Shown: positions 1-10,323 of the stretch, piece after piece
How the letters are laid out: every line of letters starts with the position of its first letter
Numbering within the stretch: the first letter of the stretch is position 1
Assembly (NCBI GenBank): GCA_019188255.1
Contig: JAETXT010000001.1
Location: 5,580,001-5,644,000 of the forward strand
Origin: Verticillium longisporum
Lineage: Eukaryota > Ascomycota > Sordariomycetes > Glomerellales > Plectosphaerellaceae
DNA: 64,000 nucleotides
Direction: 5' to 3'
Position numbers and translations under genes: made by a program
Notes under the pieces: generated by a model
What the model was told of the DNA's origin: nothing
Seen by the model: the letters and a program-made list of their open reading frames with translations, nothing else
The model's database searches: none

Positions 1-443
1 GATGAGAACGGTGATGATGCCGCAATTCGATCCAGGATATCGTCGAGCTCTTCCAGAGTCATGCTCTGACCAGGACTAGATTCGCAGTCTGTCGCAGCCA
101 TGACACGTTCAACGCACGATGCAAAGTCTGGGCCGTCACTGGCTGTCCATCTCTGCAGGTCCTTCACGCGTGATGCGCCGAGGCACTGTGCCCGTTGTAT
201 AATCCCTTCAAGGCGTCTTGTTTGCAAGCCGAACACCCGATCTGGTCGTCGTTCAGGAAAGAGGCATGACAAGAAGGCAACGGCCTCTGGGCCTTGGCGT
301 GGGATGATTCCGTTGTATTTGTTGAACCAGGAATCAACCGTACGCTCGTCAAGTTCCTCGACTCTGCTGATGGTTGACGACTTCTTATGGTTGCTCTCGA
401 GACCCTCGAGGAGTTCGCATAGGACGCTGAATTGGAATGGCAT
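1..443 (-). CDS. ATP-dependent DNA-ligase-like protein, N-terminal part (runs off window)
   Basis: An open frame starts at the ATG at 443-441 and continues without a stop to the window edge (147 codons). The N-terminus begins MPFQFSVLCELLEGLE, followed by a WFNKYNGIIPR stretch, a FLSCLFPERRPDRVFGLQ block and an acidic MTLEELDDILDRIA segment. I recognise this order as the N-terminal (DNA-binding) region of the fungal ATP-dependent DNA-ligase-domain family related to ligase IV. These proteins are often present as extra copies beside the canonical LIG4; the role of the extra copies is not settled. The nucleotidyltransferase core with the catalytic lysine lies outside the window, so activity cannot be judged. 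No frame break is seen. The family call is from memory of the motif pattern. Confidence 0.6.
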   Translation of the reverse strand, partial: MPFQFSVLCELLEGLESNHKKSSTISRVEELDERTVDSWFNKYNGIIPRQGPEAVAFLSCLFPERRPDRVFGLQTRRLEGIIQRAQCLGASRVKDLQRWTASDGPDFASCVERVMAATDCESSPGQSMTLEELDDILDRIAASSPFS

Positions 444-1357
444 ATTGACAACAAGGGGAGAATTGTGCAAAAGAACTTGTTCGAGTAGAAAATGTATCTG
501 TTGGTATGTTCAAGGATGTGAACGAAGCGTGTCTGGGAAAGACTTCAGCTATATAGCCTTGGAAGTGTGTCCCCACAGCCAGTTAGGCTGATCAGATGTA
601 TCACCGATCCTTTTAGATCTCGCCGCGGTACCTTGGCAGTGATATTGAAGCTCGGAACGACCTTTGCCACACCCTTAGCCCCTGAATCCGTCCCTCCGTA
701 CCGCATTTAATTTCCGCCTCACGACCCTTTTCCCCCCCCTCGCCGGTTCAAGGCTTAGTTTTAATTCTTAGCCACAGCCAAATAGGTAGATTGTTCGCCG
801 GACATTCTCTGCCTCTAGAGAGCGAATGCATCTCTTGCTAACACATTGGCTAGAAGGCCGGCTTGCCGTTTACTATGCCGGAGGGCTTCTGGCTGTGGCT
901 CAGCTCCGAGCATCCTTCGTTATCCTCCAGAAATAGAGATACCTGGAGATTGGCGTTTCCTCGGAGGCAGCCAATGTTGGAACGTGACATAGTGGATGAC
1001 AGGGCGGTGCATCGCCTGCGGAGTTCTGCAGTATCAACAGCATAGCTGGTAGCATCGGGCGGATTCCGATGTCCTGCCGGATTGAATAGCCGACTTGAGA
1101 GCCTAGTAAGTCGATAGCGCGGACTCTGGAGGCCGCCAAAGCCGGAAGGAATCCCGGCAAATATCAATGTAAGCCTATCTTGTCAGGTGAAAGCCTTCCG
1201 TCTGCCAGGGTCAGGCCCCGGCTGTAAAATCCTGACTCGTCACGCACGGCGGATTCGGAGCTCTGTAGTCTACCGAAGAGGGCAAGTCTCACTCGTAGGT
1301 ATTTAAGGGGCTACCGCCGAGAAAGAATTGTCTTGCAATTTCCATGATGGTCGTGGT
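444..1357. other. No gene recognised
   Basis: Upstream region shared by the divergent ligase-like and T5orf172 genes. Only short unconvincing open frames are present. It contains pyrimidine-rich stretches (about 720-745) as expected of a fungal promoter. Confidence 0.4.
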
Positions 1358-2512
1358 ATGTCCTTCGGAGTTAACCTATTTCCCTCTACATTTCAGAACA
1401 TGCCAGCAACTTCAGATTTCACCCCGTGGCCAACGAAAGCGGACGAGCTCCGCCAAATTTTGGGCATACAGTCAGAAACTATTCTTAAGTGTCATGGATA
1501 CACCAAAAAGAAACCCGATTGCAACAATCCCCTCAGCAAAGCAGCCTCTTCAGCTATCAGCAGTCTTCTGAGCTGTATTGTCCAAAGCCGGGAACTCGAG
1601 TCTGCCTTGATCCTTCTTGACCAGTTGGCACGCTTGGTTATGTGCCGGAGATGGCATCAGAACCTGGCAGAAAAGATGGTAGCGGACTGTACTGCCCGTC
1701 TGAAAGAGTTTGACGTCACCCCGAACCCTGCAACTTGTCCCATCACGAAGGAAGAAAAAGGCGAACCTCCCTTTGACCCTCGACCAGGGCCAGTTTCTTC
1801 GTGGCCAAACTGCCCGATACCGCCAACGGATGGTCAGAACACCAAAACTCTTATCAAAACCCATGGATTTCAGGCCTACAAACGTCCCATATCAATGCTG
1901 GAAGTCAATCAGAAGATTAAGTCCAAGCTCGCCTGCGATCTACGGAAATCAGAGACGCCAGACCCAGGGTACGTGTACGGCTACACCTTCCCACCGAACT
2001 ACGACGCTCGCGGGATCAATTCCTCGAAAGAGGCAGCCAAATACGTAAAGGTAGGGCGCTCGAAAAACTTAGACCAACGAATGAAGAAGATACAGAATAG
2101 CTGTGGATATCAGCCGAACGTCTTGTTCAAGCTGCGGATGCCTTGCTCCCAAAAGATCGAACGCATCGTTCATCTCCAACTCTGGAACGAAAGGAGAAAT
2201 GAGAGGGCCTGCCCTACTTGTGGAGCACGACACATGGAGTGGTTTGAGGTCCATGATTTTGTCGCCAGGCGGATCGTTGAGATGTGGAGTGCGTGGGCGT
2301 TGACTTTGCCGTATAACACGGCAGGTCAGCTGAAGCAGCACTGGCGTGATCGCCTCGAGACAGCTGACCTGACGGATCCAGATTGCTGGAAGCGGTTCAC
2401 TGGGGACTGCTACTCCGATGGGGTAGAAGCGGCAGTTGGATCTACGCTGAAGAATGCTCAACAAGCCCGGGCTGTGTCGGAAGATTCTGGATACGAGTCC
2501 ACTGGGGAATGA
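1358..2512 (+). CDS. T5orf172 (DUF1766)-domain protein
   Basis: Single-exon frame of 384 codons from the first in-frame ATG at 1358; a second ATG at 1400 (MPATSDFTPW) is an equally good start. The C-terminal half carries GYVYGYTFP, then YVKVGRSKNLDQRMKKIQ, a CGYQP turn and a CPTCGARHMEWF segment. This is the pattern of the T5orf172/DUF1766 domain, a GIY-YIG-related fold found in fungal proteins such as Mug113 and in phage T5 Orf172. Related GIY-YIG domains bind or cut DNA, but the catalytic function of fungal members is not established. The N-terminal part has no recognisable domain. The C-terminus is serine and glutamate rich. The frame is intact. Confidence 0.7.
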   Translation: MSFGVNLFPSTFQNMPATSDFTPWPTKADELRQILGIQSETILKCHGYTKKKPDCNNPLSKAASSAISSLLSCIVQSRELESALILLDQLARLVMCRRWHQNLAEKMVADCTARLKEFDVTPNPATCPITKEEKGEPPFDPRPGPVSSWPNCPIPPTDGQNTKTLIKTHGFQAYKRPISMLEVNQKIKSKLACDLRKSETPDPGYVYGYTFPPNYDARGINSSKEAAKYVKVGRSKNLDQRMKKIQNSCGYQPNVLFKLRMPCSQKIERIVHLQLWNERRNERACPTCGARHMEWFEVHDFVARRIVEMWSAWALTLPYNTAGQLKQHWRDRLETADLTDPDCWKRFTGDCYSDGVEAAVGSTLKNAQQARAVSEDSGYESTGE

Positions 2513-2963
2513 GAGGCACACACCAAGCTCTCTCAGCTTGGAAATTCACATCACTGTAGATACCGCCAATTAGTGTTGGGATTCGTTCTTTGAATGCATA
2601 TCTCCTCTATCAATAGTATTGCTCTCTCCGAGCTCTTGTCTCCTTCATTCTCGGTCTTGGAAGTGTTCCATGTGTAGAATGTCTCCCCGTTCTTCTTCCT
2701 TTGGAGATGCCTTGCATGCAGTGTTTCTATAATTCCGGCTCCGGATCTTACCGACCTTGCCACTAACGTACCTGCTAGCCAGTTGGGTGCGACATAGGCT
2801 ATCGGCGAGGCATCTGTGGCAGCTGTCGCCGGCATAAGGGAGCAGCGCAGGCATAAGGGAGCAGCCCAACTAGAAATCAGGACGCCTCACAACCGTGCCA
2901 ATGCAGTATTCATGACTTATTCATCTCAATCTCTGTTCCTTAACTAACCGGCCCGCCTACACC
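2513..2963. other. No gene recognised
   Basis: Spacer between the T5orf172 gene and the left end of the hAT relic. It has a short direct repeat of GGCATAAGGGAGCAGC near 2830-2865. Overlapping minus-strand open frames here lack recognisable features. Confidence 0.3.
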
Positions 2964-4445
2964 CAGTGATGGAATTATACATTGAAACTGAAACGTACCC
3001 TATGTTTTGTTTGTTTCGCTGAAACTTGAACTTCGTTTCAGTTTTGTTTCAATGTTTGTGAAACATAGCATTCAATATGTTGCTTCGACGGAATCGTTTA
3101 ACCTATAGTCTCTGAACATATATATTAATGAACTTGGAGCTCTGGCTAGCTCGTAGATAGCCTTAGGTAGTTACTTTTGCGGTATGGTGTGATTGTCAAA
3201 GGTGTATGGCCGAGAATGCCAGCGCAGGAGACCTGCTGATGGGAGGCCATTTCCGGCCCTTATATACTTCTAGTGGCCTCATCTTGGGCCCCTTGGGCTC
3301 CCGAGGCGCCCTTGCTCATACCCTGTGCCCCTTACCCCTGACAGTGATCCTCTTGAGGGTCTTTGTCTGACTCTAGTCGGGCGCCTTCAAGTATTGCTGC
3401 AGCTTCCTCAACCTGCAATGCATTCCTGAATATGCCACTCAATACAGCCCGCTCTTTGCCTGGTGGTATCCTTACCCAACTCTTTATACACTCGCTGACC
3501 TCAACCATTTCTGGTCCTAGCCGAATCCGCTCAGGCGCAATGGTATGCTTTGTGCCTGAGAAAACCCGTTCCGGCTGGACTGACATTGGCGGGATCGAGA
3601 AGATCGTGATAGCCATCTTGCTAAGGTTCGGATAGACAAACTGGCGAGCCGACTCGAGCCACCAACTTGTGAGGGAACGATCACGTGACTTTCATGCTTT
3701 TTGAATAGTGGCATTTTATGAAGACTGTACAAATAACTTTAGTGGGAATTTCCCTTACGAGGCTTTCTCCTTCTCCTTTCTCTCCTCGTAAACAATCAAT
3801 TTGCCCAAGTCGCACTCGACCTCGTTCGTGCACTTGTCCCGTCACACAACTTAAGGGTGATTGTTTGCCGATTATGTGAGGTGGTGCCTGGTCTGCATGT
3901 CAGCAATAGCTATTGAGAACGTCACTAGGATGCAAACATACCCCAATGAAGTTGTCGAATTCGTCTCGGAGCTGATCGTGAATGGCACCAGCCGCTTTAG
4001 CCTTGAAGCGCTGGAAGGGATTCTCTATCTGTCCGATCTCTGAACTTTGGGAGGTTCGCGCGGACCATTCGACTCGTGGTTTGAAGTGCTTCTGCCAGAA
4101 CTCCCTTGCAGCCCTGATTGTCGGTTCGATATATTGCCTTTGATGGGCCCAATGGGCATCAAAATAAGCCTTGTGGTAATGGCCCCACTTGCGGATTTGG
4201 TCTCCACCTACGGTTTCCTGGCCCCACTTACGGATGGCGTGCCCCGACGGTATCTCAATTATCTATCATTGCTGTGGCTGCGCTTATGGAAAACGACGTT
4301 GGGGGCTCGACTGACATGCTGGTTGGGTATAGTTCGACTATCTCCCTTACTACCGAAAGATGTTTTTTCTCCACAAGGAAGCGCTCGCGAAAAGGCTTCA
4401 AGATTCGCTCTCGTGGATCCATTTCTCCATCGACATGTGGACAGC
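2964..4445 (-). mobile_element. hAT-family DNA transposon relic, rearranged
   Basis: The left edge begins CAGTGATGG, matching the CAGNG start of hAT terminal repeats. It is followed at 2975-3065 by subterminal GAAACTGAAACG / GTTTCAGT type repeats. Transposase remains lie on the minus strand at 3332-4245. A further transposase-like piece (WIHFSIDMWTA) reads on the plus strand near 4400-4445, so part of the element is inverted. No matching right terminus (CCATCACTG) was found, so the relic is probably truncated and the right boundary is approximate. Confidence 0.6.
3332..4245 (-). pseudogene. hAT transposase, broken C-terminal half
   Basis: Reading down from 4245, the minus strand gives WGHYHKAYFDAHWAHQ, then AAREFWQKHFKPRVEW and FQRFKAKAAGAIHDQL. 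A probable intron (GTATGT..CAG, about 3950-3900) follows, then a stretch with in-frame stops, then MAITIFSIPPMSVQPERVFSG and RIRLG, ending at a stop at 3332. The last block is the hATC dimerisation domain. It would act on the element's own termini. Stops between the two blocks and the inverted N-terminal piece show it is not functional. Confidence 0.7.
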
Positions 4446-5890
4446 TGTCAGAGGCCTGACAACAGGCGCCCGCGGCAAGCTCCGGGACAGCTGCAGAGGG
4501 CTAAGAAGCAGCCGTAGGGAGCTAAGGGGCTTGGTGGCAATGGATAAACTGCATATATAAGGCATGGAGGGACGCCTGCAGAAGCAGAAGGTTCAGATTT
4601 CAGCAGGGTGGCGATCAACGCAATCCACTCAACCTCAGCCTTCAATTGAGTGGGTTGACTGCTTAATAAGCTTTTCCTCGGTCGAGTTGATCAACCCAGG
4701 TCCAATGTTGAGTTAATTGGCGTTGTGTTGATGGTTGGCCAGCGCCCATGCCGCGTAGTCTTACTTTCACCCCTAGATTGCAACCTAGCGGCCAAACGTA
4801 CGCCTACTCCCGCCCTGCCTCCTCCTCCCGCAGCCATTCTCTTATCGACTACTCCTCCACCGACTTCTCACCCATTGTATCATCCGCTTCGCCCAGCAGC
4901 ATAGGATCAACTTCCTCCACGAAGATGCCCAATTAGCTCTGCACATGTGGAAAAAGAAAGTCCCCTACACATCCCCTCGAGTGCCGAAAGGCAAACGGGA
5001 GACGGCATTTACCCCAACCATGGTTCGGAACGCCATGAATACATCAACTCTCAGCTAGGCCTAGACTGGGCAAGCTTCGTCAAGCGGATCAAGGAGACGT
5101 CCTTCGATAGCATCTGCAAAAGGTACCAAGGGAAACGACTGCAAAATTTCCCCAACACACACCAAACCTATACCCCCCCCCCCCAAACATCACGGCACGA
5201 TCGGTTCTACTGGGTACTCAGTCCTGCTGAGTAAACAGGGAATCTCAGGACTGCTGAGGATGACAATCCCCCTCCGCCCCATGGCCCTAAAGCCTAACAA
5301 GGCCAGACCCCACAACATCCAACTACTCCACCGGTCGGCCGAGGACGCGAAGCGTGACACCATGCAGTGGGCCGCCCAGTCCGGGGTCGGGGATGCCGGG
5401 GTCGACACGATCGGGTCAGACTCGGATACGGGAGGCGGTGACAATGGGCCAAAAGGAGTATACCGCTCGGATGATATCGGTACCGCCACGCCGCTGCTAG
5501 ACGTGCTCAGGATGGCGATAACAAGAAGAGAGATGACGGCCGGCTCCACCGAGATCTCGACAATTGTGCAACAGCCGAGTCGGTTCCAGCAGTCGGCTCT
5601 GCGTCCAACAGACGAATTGCATGCTTCATTGTTTCCGAGAGTGAGTCGGAGACATTGAGTGCTCCAGAAAGGCGGCCTCTGGAGCCCATGGCTGGACAGG
5701 ATCGGCTTTGAGCTATCATGTCACACCAGACCCGCGCCTCCAGAGAGAAGAAGATGATCCAGGGAATGCAGAGTCAGCCTGACAAGGACACAAATAGCAA
5801 CGGATCAGCGGTCTATGGCGTACTCAATGGTTTCGGGGAGGACGAGATTGAAGTGATGACAGGAATTCTGGAGCCTCCCGACGTTCAAGT
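4446..5890. other. Possible decayed ORFs, no family recognised
   Basis: Plus-strand frames at 4748-4936, 4947-5234 and 5260-5658 are serine- and proline-rich and could be pieces of one decayed gene. I could not join them with good splice sites and recognised no motif. Nothing else is seen. Confidence 0.25.
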
Positions 5891-6031
5891 AATGTTTTGG
5901 CTAATGTTCCGGCTAATATTCTGACTAACGTTCTGGCTAATGTTCTGGCTAATGTTCTGGCTCATGCTCTGGCTAATGTTTGGCAAATATTTGCCACCTG
6001 CATTGGTCAATTAATGCTCTGGCCAATGTTT
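5891..6031. repeat. 12-bp tandem repeat (GGCTAATGTTCT unit)
   Basis: About eight close copies of the GGCTAATGTTCT unit run from 5891 to about 5983. Degenerate copies (CTGGCCAATGTTTCGG) continue to about 6031. The unit is four codons long in any frame. No gene is assigned across it. Confidence 0.85.
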
Positions 6032-6105
6032 CGGCAACGTTCACCTAGAATCATTACAGGTCATGCGCTAATGAGACACTTGCTGATTTATCTCACCGAT
6101 ATGAA

Positions 6106-6556
6106 CTAATTCTCATTGTTCATACCTTCCTCCTCTTTTGGACATCTGTCTGACCTTGCGTCGTTTTTGTGACCCCACAGCCATCGCATCTGTCGTGGAA
6201 TCGTCCTACCCAGGAGCTGGCTCTGTCCCAGGGACCGCAGCTTTGCGTTGAACACGGTCGCGGCTACGCTGACAGTATTGCTGGAGTATAAGCGGCAGCC
6301 TCGACATCTGGGTGACAACCAAGTCAGCCTGAGCCGACTGGCACGTGGCGCTTACGTGGATCCTGTCAGGACTGGGGACCGAGAACGACACATCGATCGG
6401 GGTGCCTTGTGGAAGGTCAGGCGGGAGCTTTATCATGAATGAGCCCAGTTTGATTGTGTTGGAAGCGTCTTCGCCGTCCCAGTGGCCCTCCAGGATCTCG
6501 ACCTCGATCTCGGTTTCGTTGTCCGTCTTGGGGTAGAGCTGGCGGGTTTCGGTGTG
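6106..6556 (-). pseudogene. Hsp70-family substrate-binding-domain fragment
   Basis: The minus strand from about 6556 reads YPKTDNETEIEVEILEG, NTIKLGSFMIKLPPDLPQ, then GTPIDVSFSVPSPDRIHVSA and ADLVVTQMS. A second frame then gives NTVSVAATVFNAKLRSLGQS. This resembles the beta-sandwich of an Hsp70 substrate-binding domain as found in divergent fungal Hsp70-like proteins. The ATPase domain is absent and the frame shifts once at about 6270. The fragment ends where MULE homology begins on the opposite strand, so the two are joined head to head. It could be a captured gene piece or simply the site into which the transposon fragment fell. Confidence 0.55.
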
Positions 6557-8431
6557 AGATCTGCCCATCCCTCCCATAGAAGACTCACCGAGCATATCAG
6601 GACAACAGTCGAATTGACAAGCCGTCGGGTCGGAATCCGGGCCCGTGACGTCCGTGCTATCGTCCAGGAGCAGCATCCCGAGTCGTCCTTTACACGAAAA
6701 GATATCTATAACGCCAGGTCTCGTATCAACCGAGACAAGTTGGACGGCCACACTCCTACTGCAGCACTGATCAAGCTGTTTGACGAGATGGAAATTCCCT
6801 ATCTTGTTCAATGGGTGAATGACGAGCCAAACCGCCTCGTTGGCCTTGTCTGGACTTTTCCCTACTGCCTCCAGATGTGGAAGCGGTTTCCCGAGGTCAT
6901 CAGCTTTGACAACACATACAACACCAACCGCTTCAAGCTTCCGCTATTCCAGGCAACAGGGCAGACCTGCATTGGCTCTGTATTCAATGCGGCTTTCGGT
7001 CTGGTCGACAACGAGAGACGTGAGGGGTTCCAGTTCCTCTCCGAGAGCATTCGACAGCTCTCAGAGCAGCATTCTATTCGCCAACCAGACATTGTCATTA
7101 CTGACTTCGACAATCAGATGAAGGCCGCCCTGAATGATCAGTTCCCTGATGCACAGCAGCAGCTGTGCATCCACCACATCAATTTTAACGTCTTGCTCAA
7201 ATCAAAGCAGAAGTGGGTCAAGGGCCAAAGTAGCAGCAGCAATCCCGACGGCAGCGACGGGGAAGACTCTGCTCCAGAGGCACCAGTTGAGCTAAGCCCC
7301 AAAGACCGACAGTTGGTCCACGCGCCGGCAGCTGAGGTCATCCCTCATAGCTATCGGGCGGTTCTCACGATGTGGAAGCTCGTCTTGTTTGCCGAGACTG
7401 AGGACGCTCATGAGAAGGCTTGGGGAGACCTCTGTAGGGAATTTGACGATCAGCGGGCCATCCTGCGGTATCTACATGGAACCTACATGCCTGTCAGGGC
7501 GCAGTGGGCACGCTGTTTCATTCGCAAGTATCGCAACTTCGCCATCCGCGTCACATCTGGGACAGAAGCAAGCAACAATAACATCAAGAGCTATCTCCTG
7601 AATGGCATGAGCAATCTCTATCGGCTTGTCGAGGCTATGCAGGACATGATGAAGGACCAAGAGCGGGATTTCAACGATGCCTGCGCAGCGGACGAGGTAC
7701 TTACGGCCCGCGACTATATGGGAACCGGCTCGGAGTATCTAGGCGAATTCCGGATAGCGCTTTCTTCGAAGGGTCTTGGACTGATCAACAAGCAATATCG
7801 GCTGGCAAGGAAAGCAATGCCGACGGGGAAGAACCCGTTCCCTGACCCCCTCGGGGACTGCAGTGAGAACTGCTCGGTTTCGATCGAGCTTGGAATCCCC
7901 TGCTGCCACACAATCTACTTAAAGTTGGGAAGTGGCACGCCTTTCACCAAATGGGAGGTCCATCCTCGGTGGCGCCTACGAGAACCATCCTCTCGAGATC
8001 CATACCGACGAATCCTCGACCCTAAGATCGCTACTGCTCTCCGTGGCAGACCTAAGAACACCACGCAGGCTGTGCCAGCACAGCTAGCCATCGGAGCAAG
8101 CAGCCAGCCCAGCAGCCAGCCAGCCAATAAGCCTGCAGGCCGGGCACCGGGGCGCAGACGAGGTCGACCACCAGGAAGTCTCAACAAGTCTACGCTAACT
8201 AGGCTTCCACTGGAAGTGGGCCAACAAGTCAGCAGCCAGGCTGGTAGCCTAGCCAGTACCTCGTCCCAGCGCCAAACGCGCAGCCGGCCAGCTGTTCTTG
8301 GAGGCGGAAGAACTACAGGAGTACGTGCCAGCGGACGGAAGACGCAACCTAGCATTCGTAGGCGAAGGAGTCAGTGGGAGCTGCTTGACAGCGACGAGGA
8401 GGTACTTCCTTCTATAGTAGTGAGAGGATAG
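6482..8431 (+). CDS. Mutator-like (MULE) transposase, N-terminally truncated
   Basis: Open frame of about 649 codons without an ATG near its beginning (the first candidate start is GTG at 6482). Family similarity starts only at about 6560 (AHPSHRRLTEHIRT), so the zinc-binding N-terminus seems lost. DDE residues are visible: Asp 143 in SFDNTYNTNRF, Asp 208/210 in ITDFDNQMKAAL and Glu 362 in SGTEASNNNIKSYL. A SWIM-like C..C..CCH segment lies at about 460-476. An AT-hook (GRRRGRPPGS) lies at about 560. This is the layout of fungal Hop-type MULE transposases. The catalytic core is intact, which is unusual among the TE remains here. I could not identify terminal inverted repeats or a 9-bp target duplication. 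Confidence 0.8.
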   Translation: MALQDLDLDLGFVVRLGVELAGFGVRSAHPSHRRLTEHIRTTVELTSRRVGIRARDVRAIVQEQHPESSFTRKDIYNARSRINRDKLDGHTPTAALIKLFDEMEIPYLVQWVNDEPNRLVGLVWTFPYCLQMWKRFPEVISFDNTYNTNRFKLPLFQATGQTCIGSVFNAAFGLVDNERREGFQFLSESIRQLSEQHSIRQPDIVITDFDNQMKAALNDQFPDAQQQLCIHHINFNVLLKSKQKWVKGQSSSSNPDGSDGEDSAPEAPVELSPKDRQLVHAPAAEVIPHSYRAVLTMWKLVLFAETEDAHEKAWGDLCREFDDQRAILRYLHGTYMPVRAQWARCFIRKYRNFAIRVTSGTEASNNNIKSYLLNGMSNLYRLVEAMQDMMKDQERDFNDACAADEVLTARDYMGTGSEYLGEFRIALSSKGLGLINKQYRLARKAMPTGKNPFPDPLGDCSENCSVSIELGIPCCHTIYLKLGSGTPFTKWEVHPRWRLREPSSRDPYRRILDPKIATALRGRPKNTTQAVPAQLAIGASSQPSSQPANKPAGRAPGRRRGRPPGSLNKSTLTRLPLEVGQQVSSQAGSLASTSSQRQTRSRPAVLGGGRTTGVRASGRKTQPSIRRRRSQWELLDSDEEVLPSIVVRG

Positions 8432-8642
8432 CGATATAGATAGTTGCCAACTACGGCATACTTGAATTGGTCTTGTTCTGCATTGAAAACCAGACCTTGT
8501 TGTGATTGATGCTCGATTTAAACCTGGTTGACCCTGTTGGTTCTTTACCAAGCAAGGCCTTGTTAAGAGAACGCTTCACCGCCTTTGCGCCGACGTACCT
8601 GTGGGTCGAAGGAAAAAAAGAGCGAATCAGAGGCGACAGAAG

Positions 8643-9176
8643 TCATGCCTGTGTAAGGGCCATGCCGGTGTAGCAGTTCTTCATGCCGGTGTAGCAATTG
8701 CCTTGTTTGAAAGGTACGCCTCCGATCGACTTGTTGTAGTACTCGCAACTGTAGAGTCCGATACTAGTTTCTTGCGCTGGTGTTGGCGTCTTCTCTTTCT
8801 TGGTCCGTTCGATGCTCATCTTGCGCTGTACTTCGCCATCTTTAAAGGCATTAATAATGCCAATGGTTTGTGTGGCTGGAACTTGTAGTGCAGAACTGCC
8901 GGAGATAGGACGTCGTACTTCAGGTCGAGGAGGAGTGGTGCTGGTAAGATCGACAATATCCGTAGGAGTTGGGGATGGTTCTTTCTTGGGTCGTGTGACT
9001 TCATTCCGTAGCGTATTGCAACTCATGCATCTCGACCAATGCGGATTGGCATCAAAGAGGATAGAATGCGGGATGCCCAGCCTTGGGCAGTGATGTTGCG
9101 TGGCGTCCGTCATCATGCAGATCTGCACCCAAATGTACGGTTGCGTACTGTTGCGTACGATTGCGCACGGTAGCAA
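8643..9176 (-). CDS. Uncharacterised protein convergent with the MULE
   Basis: A 177-codon minus-strand frame; a second start at about 9113 (MTDATQHHCPRLG) would fit the motif better. It shows CPRLGIPHSILFD, then WSRCMSCNTLR, which gives a possible C..H..C..C zinc site, followed by a low-complexity proline and threonine region (KKEPSPTPTDIVDLTSTTPP). I do not recognise the family. The position 210 bp downstream of the MULE and in convergent orientation suggests a transposon-associated accessory gene, which is inference. TTGCGTAC-type repeats at 9135-9170 overlap its 5' end. Confidence 0.35.
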   Translation of the reverse strand: MLPCAIVRNSTQPYIWVQICMMTDATQHHCPRLGIPHSILFDANPHWSRCMSCNTLRNEVTRPKKEPSPTPTDIVDLTSTTPPRPEVRRPISGSSALQVPATQTIGIINAFKDGEVQRKMSIERTKKEKTPTPAQETSIGLYSCEYYNKSIGGVPFKQGNCYTGMKNCYTGMALTQA

Positions 9177-9303
9177 ACCTTTTTGCCCCTCGAAATGTAA
9201 AAAATACTCAAGGCGATATGCTTTAATACGAGTCGGGTATATGCAGAAATTAAGGGGTTCCTAATAGGAAATACGCACATTTGCGCTTTGGTCTACGTAT
9301 GGT

Positions 9304-10323
9304 GTGTGCCTAACGAAAAAAATCGGGGAAAAAATCGGACTTTTGAATTTTGTTACAGTGAGCCCTGCGGGCTGCCGTAACGGGTTCTCCGAGGATGACG
9401 AGTGGGACCGCTTCTTTTGCGTGGCCTCTGCCGCGTCGACCGTGAAGGCGAACTGCGCCAACAACCTGAATGCTGCCAACGCTCTCTGGGCTGCGTGCTG
9501 CACTGCGAAGGACGTTGCAATGCTTCAGCGACACCAAGATGTCACGCGGCCCAGCATTGCCCGTTCCGTTAACCCTATCACCCAAACCGACCTCAAATAC
9601 CTGGCTTCGTTAACTTCGCCCCCGGCGCCTGATGACAGCGCCGTGGTACTCCCCCCTGGCTTGGCCTTCGACAAGTATCATTTCATTATCCACGAGGACT
9701 TTGCTGTCGCCACCGAAGCCACCACCGAAACCGCCTCCCCGGGGCGCCCATCGAGTCCGACCTTCCAGCCGAGCCTACCGACAGCACCAGCGATTCGGAA
9801 CTGTCAACGGTGCCCGAGAGCCATCCACCCGAGCCGTCTACTGAGTCCGAAACCGACGACACAGACCCTTCTGAGCCGCCCACCGAGCCCCAAGCCAGCT
9901 ATGCCGCCGCAGTCGTCGAAGCCAGGCCGACGGATGCCAATATGGACATGCACGCCGCCGCAGTCGACTAGTACATTGATGAGCTCCTGGAAGCGATCAC
10001 AGAGCCAGAGCCAGAGCCAGAGCCAGAGCCAGCAGGCGACGCCACAACCTCGCAGCCCCGAGGCGAACCACACCAACCCGTCGACCGGAAGGACACTCCG
10101 CGCAGCACGCATGCAGCCATCCTACAAAGAATCCCCGAGCCGTGGATCCGGCTCCAGGCCGACTCGATCCATATCCGTCTCCAAGAAGCCCTCCGTCCCC
10201 AGCGTAGCACCTGTAACCGTGCCTAAAGCTCTACCATGTTGCCCTGTGCCATCGACCCTCCTGGAATCCCTCGATGAGACCTCCACCACCTACCCAGAGC
10301 AATTATCTCCTTTCCTCCACTAG
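9304..10323 (+). pseudogene. Decayed low-complexity ORF, family unknown
   Basis: The N-terminal part (to about residue 150) reads like a real protein with a KYHFIIHEDFAVATEA segment. After about 9735 the more natural frame is the +1 frame: ESDLPAEPTDSTSDSELSTV, an acidic proline-rich region with one stop at 9969-9971, then a run of EP dipeptides and IPEPWIRLQADSIHIRLQEA. I therefore read it as a broken gene with a frameshift and a stop. No family is recognised. A near-palindrome lies at its start (9355-9384). Confidence 0.35.
10001..10033. repeat. Hexanucleotide repeat (GAGCCA)n
   Basis: Five to six copies of GAGCCA. In the decayed ORF it encodes alternating Glu-Pro. Confidence 0.8.

Noticed and set aside
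9355..9384. Short inverted repeat as terminator or TIR
   Set aside because: The near-palindrome GTTACAGTGAGCCC / GGGCTGCCGTAAC is imperfect and has no partner copy bounding an element.
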